A DNA stretch of 64,000 bases from an uncultured Aquimarina sp. (GTDB lineage: Bacteria; Bacteroidota; Bacteroidia; Flavobacteriales; Flavobacteriaceae): the NCBI GenBank assembly GCA_947489195.1, contig CANLCT010000018.1:1-64000 (forward strand). Direction: 5' to 3'. The notes under the pieces were generated by a model. The model ran no database searches and had not been told where the DNA came from. It saw only the letters and a list, made by a program, of their open reading frames with translations. Both the position numbers and the translations under genes were made by a program. Shown here one piece after another: positions 46,176 to 56,080 of this stretch (its first letter is position 1; the number at the start of each line of letters is the position of its first letter).

Positions 46176-49100
46176 TTATTTTTCAAGAAAATACTCTTGT
46201 ACTCTCTTCTTAAATTCAGGCTGCAAAGGTAGTACTTGTCTGTTTAATATTTCAGTAGTATTAAAATATTGTTTGATTTGTTCGGGTGTTATCGTTTTAC
46301 TTGTTTCAAACTCTTTTTTGTTTGTAGTACTCTTACGCTTATTATCTTTTCCTTGTTGAAATTGAGCTTTATCTAATTTAAATAATTGATGCTTCAAATT
46401 AATCATTCGCTTCATCGTTTCTTCAGTAAATCCTTTTTCTAATAATTCATTTTCTACTTGCTCCATCTGATTTAAAATACGCTTTCCATCAGGTGTTATA
46501 CCTTGCTGCTGCATTTGATCTTCTAACTGATTTCTAAGATCCTGCTGTTGCTTGTATATTTCAAATAATTGTTCGTAATCAGATTCATCATCGCCTGGCT
46601 CTCCATCTTCGGCATTACCGCCTGTTCCTTTACCCTTTTTACCATCTTTTCCCTTGCCTTTTTTTCCGTCTTCGCCTTCACCTTTTTTACCATCTTCTCC
46701 CATACCCTTTTTACCATCTTCTCCTTTACTACCATCTTCACCTTTACTGCCTTCTTTTCCTTGGCCAGGTTTACCTCCTTCTTTTCCTTTGTCTCCATTT
46801 CCTTTACCCTGTCCATTTTCTCCTTTTCCTTCGCTACCTTTTCCCTCACCTTTTCCGGACTTACCATTCTCTCCTTTCTCACCATTTTCTCCAGACTTTC
46901 CATCTTTTCCTTTATCTCCTTCTTCGCCCTTTTCCCCTTCTTTTCCTTGTTTTCCTTTGTCTCCAGCTTCACCTTTTTCTCCTGGCTTTTTTTCTCCTCC
47001 TTGTTGTTCTTTTTTAGAATCACCAGCTTTTTTTTGTTGCGACTGCAGCATTTGCTCTATAGCTTTATTTAAGGATTCTTGTTTTTTAATAATATCTGGT
47101 AATTGAAAACCTTTGTTCTTTTTCTTTCCTTCACCAGGCTTTCCTGGTTTAGATTGTTGATCCATTTCTTGTAATGATTTGGATAACATTAATGCTAAAT
47201 CATTAGAATGCGTTACTGCAAACTGTAAACTAGTTGCTCCTTGGCCTGTATTATTATCTGTTATTTTATCTAAGGCCAATGAAATATCATAATCAATATC
47301 CGATATAAGATCGTTTATTTCAATCCCCAATTTTGGATTACGAGATGATATCGCAAACAGGCTATCATCAATATGTTCGAAATGTTCTCTTAAAACATTC
47401 TGTCTACGCACATAGGCAGAATAATTCGGGTCGTTTGAAGTGCTTTTCTTAAAGGCATTCATATTGTCCTCTTGATTTAAAGAAAACAATACCAGATTAT
47501 CTAATATCTGACGCAACATTTCAAGGTCTTCTTCCAACTCTTCCATTGACCCACCTCCACTTGCACCAGCAGTAGATTCCATTTTATTTGCTAAATTTTT
47601 AAGCATTGTTGCGCCCGTCTTCTGATTCTTTTTAGCTTGTTCTGTTTTTTCTTTTTTTAACTCACTAAGTGCCGCGTCCAATTCTTTTTTAATTCCTTCT
47701 TCATAAGCTGGGTCATCATCTAATTTCATTGGTTTTTTTAATTCCAAATTATGCTTACGTAAGTCATTTAATTCATCTTGAATAATTTTCCATTCGCTAT
47801 TAATTTGTTCTTGCTTTTGAGTTTGATCACCTTCTTTTTTATCTGCTAGTTTAAATTGCTTATCAGATAGTAACTGCAGCATTTGAACAATTCGCTGATG
47901 CTTATCAATTACATAATAGCGTTTAGTTAACTCTAGAATTTGACTTAAATTCTTTTTTGTTTTCTTATTTTCTTTTTGAAGCTCATCTACTTTTTCTTGC
48001 AGCTCCTTTGGTGTTAGTTTTTCTAATGCCTTCTTCAATTCGTCAATTAACTTCTTATTCTTTTCAAGCTCTTTTTTTGATCTTTCCAACTGTTCTTTTA
48101 TGGCTTCGGCATTTTTATCATCATCTAATTTATCTAAAGCTTTGCTTAACTTTTTTGATAGTTTATCTAAAGATTTTTGCTGCTTTGATTGCTTTTCTAA
48201 AACATCAGTTAGTTTTTGTTTCTCCTTAAATGATAGCGAATTTTGTTGTTTTTGCAGTTTAGAAAATGTTTCTAAATCTAAATCAGATTTTTGAAACTGA
48301 TCCAATGATTTTGAAAACTGATCCAATTGCTGTTGTTCATTTTTAAACTCGGATTGTTCTGCTTCTACCCTTGATAATTGACGGTAATTATATGTTTGGC
48401 TCTTGCTTGATTTTGATCCATTGAAACTATCGTTATCAAAAACTTCAAAGTAAAAAGAATAACTTGTAGCATCTTCTAAAGCCAATTGATTAGGAAATTC
48501 ATAAGTGAAATCTGAAAATATTCCTTTTTGAATTTCTAAACCAAATCGCTTTAAATCATCTGGGTTTTCTTGTTTAAAATAAACTACTTCCAATTTACGT
48601 AAACCATAATCATCAGATAATTGACCATAGAATAATTGTGTATTTATTTTAGTAGTATCCGTTGTTGTTTGAACTGCTATTGTTGGATTTTTATCTTTTA
48701 TAACATCTATAGAAAATGCCAGTTTTTCATAAGCTTCTACGTATTCGTTTGAAGTAGTTATTTCATAATCCAACGCATTTGATAATTGCTTTGTTAAGCT
48801 AAAGTCGGAAGTATTCTTTTTAAAATTTTCCTGGTTTTCATCAGCCGTAAAACGAACATTACTTGCATTGGATGAGCGAATATTCCAGCTTATTTTTGAA
48901 CCTTCAACTACTATTGCATTACCTGTATTATCGTACACTTTTGATTTCAACTTTACGTGACTTGGTGGTTCAACACGCATTTGAAATTTATTTATACTTG
49001 GTGCCGCGTTTACTACTAAATCATACTCTCTACTTTTTTCATCGCCAGCACTTAGTGTAAAAGGAATATCTTTACTTGGGTTTTTAAATGTATATGAAAA

Positions 49101-49838
49101 TTGATTATGTGCATTTTTTTTAAAAAAATAAGTCTCGTTTCCATAATTAATTGCTACTTGATTGGGTACAATACTACCGCTTGTGGTAACATTTAAAGTA
49201 AAATCTTGCTGTTGAATTACAGCAATTGATTCATTTAAAATTTTAAAATGAAATGGCGCAGGTGGCTCATAAGCTGTGTTATAATTTACCACACGTGTTA
49301 AACTTTTACCAAACCAATCTTTGCCATTAACTAAAGTAAAAAGTAAAAAAGCCACTACTGGAATTAAAGCATATTTAGCATAAGAAAAACTCTTTTTAAA
49401 ATTAATTGCCAAATTAAATGGTATGGGCGATAATTGAGCCGACTTTTGAGCAATACTTGCTTCGAGCAATTCTGATTTTTGATCATTAGAACTCAACTGA
49501 AGTAAGTTGACAAGTTGATCTTGAATTTCAGGGAAATGATTTCCTATAATTTTGGAGGCCTCTATACTTGAAATACGCTTTCCAAATTTGGCCAATTTTG
49601 CTAATGAAATTCCAATGAATTTAATAAACAAAAGAAATTCAATTCCTATAAACGTCCAGAACAAAATTCTACGTCCTTGGGTAGATAACCAAAGGAAATT
49701 TTCTAATAATAATACTATTAAAAAATACACCAAACCAATGGCTAAAAACAAGAGTGTTCCCTTAATTAATTCGTTAATATAATAACGCTTAATAAAGCTA
49801 GTTAGCTTTTTAAGAATGATATTTAAATTATCTGACAT
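46176..49838 (-). CDS. DUF4175 family membrane protein with collagen-like tract
   Basis: A 1220-residue protein. Two N-terminal transmembrane helices (about 20-70) and a third (about 150-170) are followed by a large beta-rich region (about 190-500), coiled-coil segments rich in Lys/Glu/Gln (about 510-700), a low-complexity Gly-Lys-Glu-Asp tract of G-x-x and G-x-x-G-x-x units (about 940-1085, for example GEKGEAGDKGKQGKEG) and a conserved C-terminal helical part. This is the DUF4175 build common in Bacteroidota between ybeY and gltX. The function is unknown; the coiled coils suggest a structural envelope role. Confidence 0.9.
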   Translation of the reverse strand: MSDNLNIILKKLTSFIKRYYINELIKGTLLFLAIGLVYFLIVLLLENFLWLSTQGRRILFWTFIGIEFLLFIKFIGISLAKLAKFGKRISSIEASKIIGNHFPEIQDQLVNLLQLSSNDQKSELLEASIAQKSAQLSPIPFNLAINFKKSFSYAKYALIPVVAFLLFTLVNGKDWFGKSLTRVVNYNTAYEPPAPFHFKILNESIAVIQQQDFTLNVTTSGSIVPNQVAINYGNETYFFKKNAHNQFSYTFKNPSKDIPFTLSAGDEKSREYDLVVNAAPSINKFQMRVEPPSHVKLKSKVYDNTGNAIVVEGSKISWNIRSSNASNVRFTADENQENFKKNTSDFSLTKQLSNALDYEITTSNEYVEAYEKLAFSIDVIKDKNPTIAVQTTTDTTKINTQLFYGQLSDDYGLRKLEVVYFKQENPDDLKRFGLEIQKGIFSDFTYEFPNQLALEDATSYSFYFEVFDNDSFNGSKSSKSQTYNYRQLSRVEAEQSEFKNEQQQLDQFSKSLDQFQKSDLDLETFSKLQKQQNSLSFKEKQKLTDVLEKQSKQQKSLDKLSKKLSKALDKLDDDKNAEAIKEQLERSKKELEKNKKLIDELKKALEKLTPKELQEKVDELQKENKKTKKNLSQILELTKRYYVIDKHQRIVQMLQLLSDKQFKLADKKEGDQTQKQEQINSEWKIIQDELNDLRKHNLELKKPMKLDDDPAYEEGIKKELDAALSELKKEKTEQAKKNQKTGATMLKNLANKMESTAGASGGGSMEELEEDLEMLRQILDNLVLFSLNQEDNMNAFKKSTSNDPNYSAYVRRQNVLREHFEHIDDSLFAISSRNPKLGIEINDLISDIDYDISLALDKITDNNTGQGATSLQFAVTHSNDLALMLSKSLQEMDQQSKPGKPGEGKKKNKGFQLPDIIKKQESLNKAIEQMLQSQQKKAGDSKKEQQGGEKKPGEKGEAGDKGKQGKEGEKGEEGDKGKDGKSGENGEKGENGKSGKGEGKGSEGKGENGQGKGNGDKGKEGGKPGQGKEGSKGEDGSKGEDGKKGMGEDGKKGEGEDGKKGKGKDGKKGKGTGGNAEDGEPGDDESDYEQLFEIYKQQQDLRNQLEDQMQQQGITPDGKRILNQMEQVENELLEKGFTEETMKRMINLKHQLFKLDKAQFQQGKDNKRKSTTNKKEFETSKTITPEQIKQYFNTTEILNRQVLPLQPEFKKRVQEYFLEK

Positions 49839-50001
49839 ACGAAATTCTTAGAACCATAAATTTACACAAATAAGCTTACAACGCAGAAAAAATGAAAACT
49901 CACTAAAAAGACTGTTCAAAAGCCTTCTATATGTCAAAAAATAAAGCTAAAAAAGACTTTAATTGTAGCAAAGCATATTCAATCAATTAGCACAACTATA
50001 G

Positions 50002-50009
50002 TATATTTG
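50002..50009 (+). promoter_or_regulatory. -7 promoter element of gltX
   Basis: TATATTTG, exact match to TAnnTTTG, 16 bases before the gltX ATG. A well placed -33 element is not obvious. Confidence 0.5.
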
Positions 50010-50025
50010 CCAAAAAACTTATATT

Positions 50026-51537
50026 ATGTCTACACCTGTTAGAGTTCGCTTTGCTCCAAGTCCAACTGGACCTTTACATATTGGAGGCTTACGTACTGCT
50101 TTATATAATTACCTATTTGCTAAAAAAAACAACGGAACTTTTGTATTACGTATTGAAGATACTGATCAAACACGTTTTGTTGAAGGTGCGGAAAACTATA
50201 TAAAAGAAACATTGGATTGGTGTGGTATATCTTATGACGAAGGCCCTGGGAAAAACGAAAAGTTTGGTCCATACAAACAAAGCGAACGTAAAAATTTATA
50301 CAAGCAATATGCAGATCAGTTAATTGCCAACGGAAATGCATACTATGCTTTTGATACTGCGGATGAATTAGATTTTCATAGAAAAGATCATGAAGCCAAA
50401 GGAAAAACATTTATTTACAATTGGCATAATCGTTTAAAGCTTAAAAATTCATTAAGCCTTTCGGCAGAAGAAATACAAGCAAAAATTGAAGCTGATGATC
50501 CTTATGTAATTCGTTTTAAAACACCCGAAGGAGAAACTTTAGAAATGCACGATGAAATACGTGGAACAATTACTATTGACACCAATGTACTAGATGATAA
50601 AGTATTATTTAAAAGTGATGGCATGCCCACTTATCACTTAGCTAATATTGTGGATGATCATTTAATGGAAATTACTCATGTAATCCGTGGTGAAGAATGG
50701 TTGCCATCTATGGCTTTACACATTTTATTATACAAAGCATTTGAATGGCAAGCTCCAAAATTTGCACATTTGTCCTTATTACTTAAACCTGTAGGAAAAG
50801 GAAAGCTAAGTAAGCGTGATGGAGATAAATTAGGTTTTCCAGTATTCCCTTTAAATTGGACCGATCCAAAAACCAATGAAGTATCATCTGGATATAGAGA
50901 AGCTGGTTTTTATCCAGAAACAGTAGTTAACTTTTTAGCGCTACTGGGCTGGAACCCTGGTACAGAACAAGAAATTTTTAGCTTATCGGAATTAATTGAA
51001 GCTTTTGATTTAAAACGTGTGAATAAATCTGGAGCTAAATTTGATCCAGAAAAAAACAAGTGGTTCCAGCAACAGTATTTACAACAACAAAATGATGTTG
51101 ATTTAGCCAAAACCTTTGAATCTATTTTAATTAATAAAGGAATTACTACATCACTTCCGCTAGAAAAAATAGTGAGCATGCTAAAAGAACGTGCCATTTT
51201 CCCTGCAGATTTATATGATTTAGGAAAGTTCTTTTTTGAAGCGCCTACCGCATATGATTCAAAAGCAGCCAAAAAGGCTTGGAAAGAAGCTACTGCCGAA
51301 TTAATGCTAGAACTTGTTGAAAAGATTAAAAGCATCACTGACTTTTCTGCAGCAAATGCTACTGCAGAAATTAAAGCTTGGATTACAAGTAAGGAGATTG
51401 GTTTTGGAAAAGTAATGATGCCATTACGTTTGGCTTTAGTAGGTTCACTTATGGGACCCGATGTGTATGAAATTGCTGCAATGCTTGGAAAAGATGAAAC
51501 AATTAATAGACTTGAAAATGCAATAAAAAACTTATAA
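50026..51537 (+). CDS. gltX: Glutamate--tRNA ligase
   Basis: A 503-residue class I aminoacyl-tRNA synthetase. The HIGH motif is in RFAPSPTGPLHIGGLRTALYNYL (residues about 7-29), the second catalytic motif is GKLSKRDGDK near 262, and the C-terminal anticodon-binding domain is of normal size. It is followed 2 bases later by a Pmp3-like gene and lies divergent to DUF4175. Confidence 0.98.
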   Translation: MSTPVRVRFAPSPTGPLHIGGLRTALYNYLFAKKNNGTFVLRIEDTDQTRFVEGAENYIKETLDWCGISYDEGPGKNEKFGPYKQSERKNLYKQYADQLIANGNAYYAFDTADELDFHRKDHEAKGKTFIYNWHNRLKLKNSLSLSAEEIQAKIEADDPYVIRFKTPEGETLEMHDEIRGTITIDTNVLDDKVLFKSDGMPTYHLANIVDDHLMEITHVIRGEEWLPSMALHILLYKAFEWQAPKFAHLSLLLKPVGKGKLSKRDGDKLGFPVFPLNWTDPKTNEVSSGYREAGFYPETVVNFLALLGWNPGTEQEIFSLSELIEAFDLKRVNKSGAKFDPEKNKWFQQQYLQQQNDVDLAKTFESILINKGITTSLPLEKIVSMLKERAIFPADLYDLGKFFFEAPTAYDSKAAKKAWKEATAELMLELVEKIKSITDFSAANATAEIKAWITSKEIGFGKVMMPLRLALVGSLMGPDVYEIAAMLGKDETINRLENAIKNL

Positions 51538-51539
51538 TT

Positions 51540-51746
51540 ATGATTTTATTAGCCGTACTCCTCCCCTGGTTGTCTTTTATGTTACGTGGTAAAATACTGA
51601 CTGGTATTTTATGCTTATTACTACAAATAACACTTATAGGTTGGATTCCTGCTTCTATTTGGGCAGTGGCATCACTAGTGGATAAACGGAATAAAAATCG
51701 AGTAAAGGATCTTGAAAAAAGATACAATCAAAATCATAATTTTTAA
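51540..51746 (+). CDS. Pmp3/YqaE-like small membrane protein
   Basis: A 68-residue protein with two transmembrane helices (about 2-14 and 20-46) and the family-like core LLPWLSFMLRG...GWIPASIWAVASL followed by a basic tail. It resembles the Pmp3/YqaE stress-associated membrane proteins. It starts 2 bases after the gltX stop, so it is co-transcribed with gltX. Confidence 0.75.
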   Translation: MILLAVLLPWLSFMLRGKILTGILCLLLQITLIGWIPASIWAVASLVDKRNKNRVKDLEKRYNQNHNF

Positions 51747-51769
51747 AAAGAGGCAATGCCTCTTTTTTT
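51745..51769 (+). terminator. Terminator of the gltX operon
   Basis: AAAAAGAGGC / GCCTCTTTTTTT stem-loop directly overlapping the Pmp3-like stop codon. Confidence 0.9.
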
Positions 51770-51813
51770 GTATCTTTTATGCACTAAAAATTTTAAACTA
51801 AAAATCAATCTAT

Positions 51814-52812
51814 ATGTTTGGCATTCCATTTTTACCCATTGTTATTTTTTTACTTGTAGTACTTATTGCTGCAGGTGTGTTTACCGTAAAACAACAGACC
51901 GCTGCCATTATTGAACGCTTTGGAAAATTTCATAGCATTCGACAATCTGGTTTACATTTTAAGATTCCTTTAATCGATAAAATTTCTGGACGTTTAAGTT
52001 TAAAAATCCAACAATTGGATGTAATTGTTGAAACTAAAACTAAAGATGATGTATTTGTAAAACTTAAAGTATCTGTGCAATACAAAGTAATTACCGAAAA
52101 AGTATATGATGCTTTTTATAAATTGGATTACCCTCATGATCAAATTACTTCATATGTATTTGATGTAATTAGAGCAGAAGTTCCAAAAATGAAATTAGAT
52201 GATGTTTTTGAACGTAAGAACGATATTGCTATTGCCGTAAAAAGTGAATTAAATGAAGCCATGATGGATTATGGTTATGATATTATTAAAACCTTGGTTA
52301 CCGATATTGATCCTGATGAGCAAGTTAAAGAAGCAATGAACCGTATAAACGCTTCAGAACGCGAAAAAATAGCTGCACAATACGAAGGTGATGCACAGCG
52401 TATTTTAATCGTAGAAAAGGCTAAAGCTGAAGCTGAAAGCAAACGTTTACAAGGACAAGGTATAGCCGATCAACGTAGAGAAATTGCGCGTGGATTAGAA
52501 GAATCTGTTGATGTATTAAACAATGTTGGTATTAATAGCCAAGAAGCCTCTGCCCTAATTGTAGTTACACAACATTATGATACATTACAATCCATTGGTG
52601 AACATACCGGTAGTAATTTAATTTTATTACCCAACTCACCACAAGCTGGGAGTGATATGTTAAATAACATGATCGCTTCTTTTTCGGCTTCCAATCAAAT
52701 TGGCGAAGCTATGAAAGAACAAAATGCAGCTAAAGGCATTACTAATAAAAAAACAACTTCGAGACGCAAACCCAAAAATGATGATTTAGGTCCTGAAAAC
52801 ACTGAAATGTAA
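51814..52812 (+). CDS. SPFH/Band 7 (stomatin-like) protein
   Basis: A 332-residue protein with an N-terminal membrane helix (about 4-22), an SPFH domain (about 25-190: TVKQQTAAIIERFGKFHSIRQSGLHFKIPL) and an Ala/Glu-rich oligomerisation helix (about 190-240), then a variable tail ending in basic RRKPKN. Such proteins form large ring assemblies that organise membrane microdomains and protease access. It is a stand-alone gene with its own terminator. No NfeD partner is next to it. Confidence 0.93.
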   Translation: MFGIPFLPIVIFLLVVLIAAGVFTVKQQTAAIIERFGKFHSIRQSGLHFKIPLIDKISGRLSLKIQQLDVIVETKTKDDVFVKLKVSVQYKVITEKVYDAFYKLDYPHDQITSYVFDVIRAEVPKMKLDDVFERKNDIAIAVKSELNEAMMDYGYDIIKTLVTDIDPDEQVKEAMNRINASEREKIAAQYEGDAQRILIVEKAKAEAESKRLQGQGIADQRREIARGLEESVDVLNNVGINSQEASALIVVTQHYDTLQSIGEHTGSNLILLPNSPQAGSDMLNNMIASFSASNQIGEAMKEQNAAKGITNKKTTSRRKPKNDDLGPENTEM

Positions 52813-52832
52813 TTGGTGATTTTCAAAATCTT

Positions 52833-52866
52833 AAAAACCCGTTTAAATCAATGTTTAAGCGGGTTT
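52833..52866 (+). terminator. Terminator of the SPFH gene
   Basis: AAAACCCG.TTTAAA / TTTAAGCGGGTTTT stem with a 6-base loop and a T-rich tail, about 20 bases beyond the stop. Confidence 0.85.
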
Positions 52867-53005
52867 TATTTTATATTAATGTTATATATTAACTTTTTAA
52901 AAATCATTAAATAAAATTGATTTATGAGGGCTTAATTTTATAAGTTTTATTTATTAAAAATTTTATAGAATAAGTGATGCTTATCTTTAAATTCAGTAAC
53001 GATTT

Positions 53006-54088
53006 ATGCAAATCAAATTAACTAAAAGTAATACTCAATTTATAAAAGGAATTGGAATAATATTAATAGTTTTTCATAATTTTTTTCATCACATTAATCC
53101 GCGTATAGGTGAAAATGAATATAAATTTTCATTTAAGATATTTAAAAAATTTATACACTATTTAAATATTGATTCAATAAATTTTATACAATTTATATCT
53201 AGTTATTTTGGCCATTATGGTGTTCAATTATTTATTTTTTGTAGTGGATATGGTTTAACTATTTTATATACACATAAAAAAATTGATTACAAACATTTTA
53301 TTATAAAAAGAATATTAAAACTATATCCTGCTTTTACAATTGCTATTATTCTTTTATTAATATATCAATATGGAATTATTGGATATCCTTTTAGTATAAG
53401 AACAGTTGGATCAATAATAATTAGGTATACAATGATATCAAATTTTATTCCTGGTAAAATTTTTACACTAAGTGGTCCATATTGGTTTTACTCAATGATT
53501 ATACAGCTTTATTTAATTTTCCCTTATTTAATTAAACAGAATACAAAAAAATTAGCACTGATTTTTACTATTAGTTACTTAATTATTTTAACAACAAACG
53601 ACTTTTTTTCAAATCTTAACTTTAGTCTGTATTATAATTTTTTAGGGAATTTACCTGTATTTATTTTGGGGATTTTAATTGCTCAAAATAAGTTTTATGA
53701 AATTTCATTATGGAAATGGATAATAGCACTATTTATATTCGCTTTAGGGCAAATTAATGTATATATATGGTGCTTTTCTCAAATTTTATTTATCATAATT
53801 TCTATACCTCTTTTATTAAAATTTAATACAATTTTACAAAATACAAAGTTCAATCAATTTATAGTATATACTGGAAAAATGTCTATGTATTTATTTGCAA
53901 TACATGGCTTTTTAAGAAAACCTTGGGTTAGGCTATCCAATGAATCAGAATTAGATTATTTAACCTATGTTTATTTTGTATTCTTTCTAATTTCAACATA
54001 CTTAATGTCTACTTTGTTAAAAAAATTAGAAGAAATTTTAATCCAAATAATAAAAGCATATTATCCAATAATAAAACAATACTTTTAA
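53006..54088 (+). CDS. Acyltransferase 3 family membrane protein
   Basis: A 360-residue polytopic protein of about ten transmembrane helices in the Acyl_transf_3 (OafA/OatA/NodX) family, which O-acylates sugars or peptidoglycan at the cell surface. The conserved His near the start of helix 1 is in ILIVFHNFFHH (about residue 22). A possible second motif is FCSGYGLTILY (about 83). Codon use is even more A/T-rich than that of its neighbours. It ends one base before the convergent EptA-like gene, which also acts on the envelope. Confidence 0.85.
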   Translation: MQIKLTKSNTQFIKGIGIILIVFHNFFHHINPRIGENEYKFSFKIFKKFIHYLNIDSINFIQFISSYFGHYGVQLFIFCSGYGLTILYTHKKIDYKHFIIKRILKLYPAFTIAIILLLIYQYGIIGYPFSIRTVGSIIIRYTMISNFIPGKIFTLSGPYWFYSMIIQLYLIFPYLIKQNTKKLALIFTISYLIILTTNDFFSNLNFSLYYNFLGNLPVFILGILIAQNKFYEISLWKWIIALFIFALGQINVYIWCFSQILFIIISIPLLLKFNTILQNTKFNQFIVYTGKMSMYLFAIHGFLRKPWVRLSNESELDYLTYVYFVFFLISTYLMSTLLKKLEEILIQIIKAYYPIIKQYF

Positions 54089-54089
54089 T

Positions 54090-55574
54090 TTATTTTTGTG
54101 ATATTTCAAACAAATTTAAGATTAAAGTATAAATAATATCTGTTGACAAATTACTAGTATTCAAATTATTAAAATAAGCTATTTTTTTAGGATATAAATA
54201 TTTAAACTCTTTTGAATACCAAATTATAAATGCTGGATTGGCTACATACTTTGATTTATGTCCATGCAACCATTTTCCATTTTCACCTAAAGATTCACCA
54301 TGATCAGATATGTAAATAACAATTGATGGCTTTTCTAAATTTTTATGGTAATTGATAACTTCATTCAAAAAATAATCTAAATATAAAATAGTGTTATCGT
54401 ATGAATTTATTATCTGCTCTTTAGTTAATGAAGGCAAGTATTTAGAATCTATAACTGGTTTATATTTTCTATGTCGTTCATCATACCTGTTATCATACCA
54501 CCAATGACTACCTACCATATGTAAAGTTGTCATATTCTTATTCAAATCTTTTTCTAATTCTTGTTTTAAATAAGGAAGTAATTCTTCATCTTTAGATTTA
54601 TGGTAACTATCATATGATTTCAACTCATCAATAAGTATAACCTTGCTATTACTATTTGCAATTGGTTTATAACCCCACTCTAAAAACTGATTTCCAATCC
54701 AAGTGCAATTGACATCCGATTTTTTTAAAACATCATATACACTTCTTATTTTAGTCTTTACTGTATCATATATACTTTGATTTGATAAAATTTGAGGTAT
54801 ACTTTCAAATGTGTATATTTTATTTGTATACATTTCTTTAAAACTGATAAAATTTTTAAGTTTTAAAAGATTAGGCGTTGTATTTCTGGTATATCCATTA
54901 ATACTTAAATGATCTGCTCTAACGGTTTCACCCAAAACAAAAGTTACTTGTATGTCACTTTCTAAATTAGATGAAAATTTAAAATTTGAAATATCCTCTA
55001 AAGACAAAGAATCTTTATTAAAATAACCATAAACACTAGAAAAAAACTGATAAGGTAATTTAAACTGAAAAGTTTGGTGTCTAATATGTTCCCCTACAAA
55101 AATCATTAATATTAATACTATACTTAGAATCGTAGAGAACTTAAAAGCTCTAACTTCTAATTTATTATAAAGTTTTAAAATTATAAATAAAGCCACAAAT
55201 AAAAATATAATATAAAGGATCAAGGGTATAGAAATCAAATCTTTAACTAACTCTGACTCAATTTGAAGACAAGCATCTATTAAAAAAGGAGAAATTGAAA
55301 TATCAATACTAAAAACCCAAAAAGCAACAATACCTAATACTATGTACATTATGCTAAAAAGCAACCTAAAAAGTAGTTGATTTAAGCTAATAAAATACAA
55401 TATGCCTGCAAAACAAGATTGCAGTATGCACATGTGTATAAAATAAAATAAAGTATCTTTAAAACCTGTTAATGGAATATGAATATAAGAAGCTAATGTA
55501 ACGGTTAGTATAAATAAAATATTTAATATTAAATGAAATCTAATATTGTCTAAAACTTCCTTTTTAAATTTCAT
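54090..55574 (-). CDS. EptA-like phosphoethanolamine transferase (sulfatase superfamily)
   Basis: A 494-residue membrane enzyme with about five helices (10-160) and a periplasmic alkaline-phosphatase-fold domain. Motifs include FVLGETVRADHLSINGYTRNTTPNL (first metal-site Glu), a putative catalytic Thr in YTFESIPQILS, and the C-terminal metal site IYISDHGESLGENGKWLHGHK. The family transfers phosphoethanolamine to lipid A or core sugars. The cysteines that form disulfides in EptA/MCR (CGTST-x-x-SVPC) are missing here. Confidence 0.88.
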   Translation of the reverse strand: MKFKKEVLDNIRFHLILNILFILTVTLASYIHIPLTGFKDTLFYFIHMCILQSCFAGILYFISLNQLLFRLLFSIMYIVLGIVAFWVFSIDISISPFLIDACLQIESELVKDLISIPLILYIIFLFVALFIILKLYNKLEVRAFKFSTILSIVLILMIFVGEHIRHQTFQFKLPYQFFSSVYGYFNKDSLSLEDISNFKFSSNLESDIQVTFVLGETVRADHLSINGYTRNTTPNLLKLKNFISFKEMYTNKIYTFESIPQILSNQSIYDTVKTKIRSVYDVLKKSDVNCTWIGNQFLEWGYKPIANSNSKVILIDELKSYDSYHKSKDEELLPYLKQELEKDLNKNMTTLHMVGSHWWYDNRYDERHRKYKPVIDSKYLPSLTKEQIINSYDNTILYLDYFLNEVINYHKNLEKPSIVIYISDHGESLGENGKWLHGHKSKYVANPAFIIWYSKEFKYLYPKKIAYFNNLNTSNLSTDIIYTLILNLFEISQK

Positions 55575-55583
55575 TAAGTAGCA

Positions 55584-56018
55584 TTATTTAATATTTTTCT
55601 GAAAATGATAACCAATAATTTTATAATTCTGATTAAAATAAAACTTATGGGAGCGTGAATTAAATACATACGAATTTAATTCAATAGTATCATAACCTCT
55701 TTCGAAACACCATTCTTTTATTTCCGACTCAAAAATACGACCATATCCTTTCGATTGGTGTTTGGCATCGATAACTACATTATCAATTTCGAGTTGTTTT
55801 CCACAATAAAATCGTGTTGTGGTCCAACCACTTGTTAATCCAATAAGCTCATTAGATACAAATAGACCAAAACATACATAATTACCATAATTAAACATTT
55901 CATTGATATAATTGCGTATTTGACCTTCTTTATAATCACCTAATTGTAATGCTAAAGGAATCATTTCTTCAATATTATCGAGTGATAATAATTTAACGCT
56001 TAGTAGTTCGCTATTCAT
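55584..56018 (-). CDS. GNAT family N-acetyltransferase
   Basis: A 144-residue acetyl-CoA-dependent N-acetyltransferase. The acetyl-CoA loop is VVIDAKHQSKGYGRIFESEIKEWC (about 84-107: the Q/R-x-x-G-x-G/A motif appears as QSKGYG), and the C-terminal strand is IELNSYVFNSRSHKFYFNQNYKIIGYHF. The ATG at 56018 is preferred to the TTG four codons upstream. It lies 66 bases downstream of glnS. Substrate unknown. Confidence 0.88.
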   Translation of the reverse strand: MNSELLSVKLLSLDNIEEMIPLALQLGDYKEGQIRNYINEMFNYGNYVCFGLFVSNELIGLTSGWTTTRFYCGKQLEIDNVVIDAKHQSKGYGRIFESEIKEWCFERGYDTIELNSYVFNSRSHKFYFNQNYKIIGYHFQKNIK

Positions 56019-56080
56019 TGAATTGTACAATTTAAAATTGATTACAAACTAAATAATATAACTTTAAATAGTATGTTGAT

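Noticed and set aside
46523-47106. Several long open frames (up to about 167 codons) on both strands inside the DUF4175 gene
   Set aside because: They are by-products of the repetitive Gly/Lys/Glu codons in the collagen-like tract. Their predicted proteins are low-complexity and none has a separate start or terminator.
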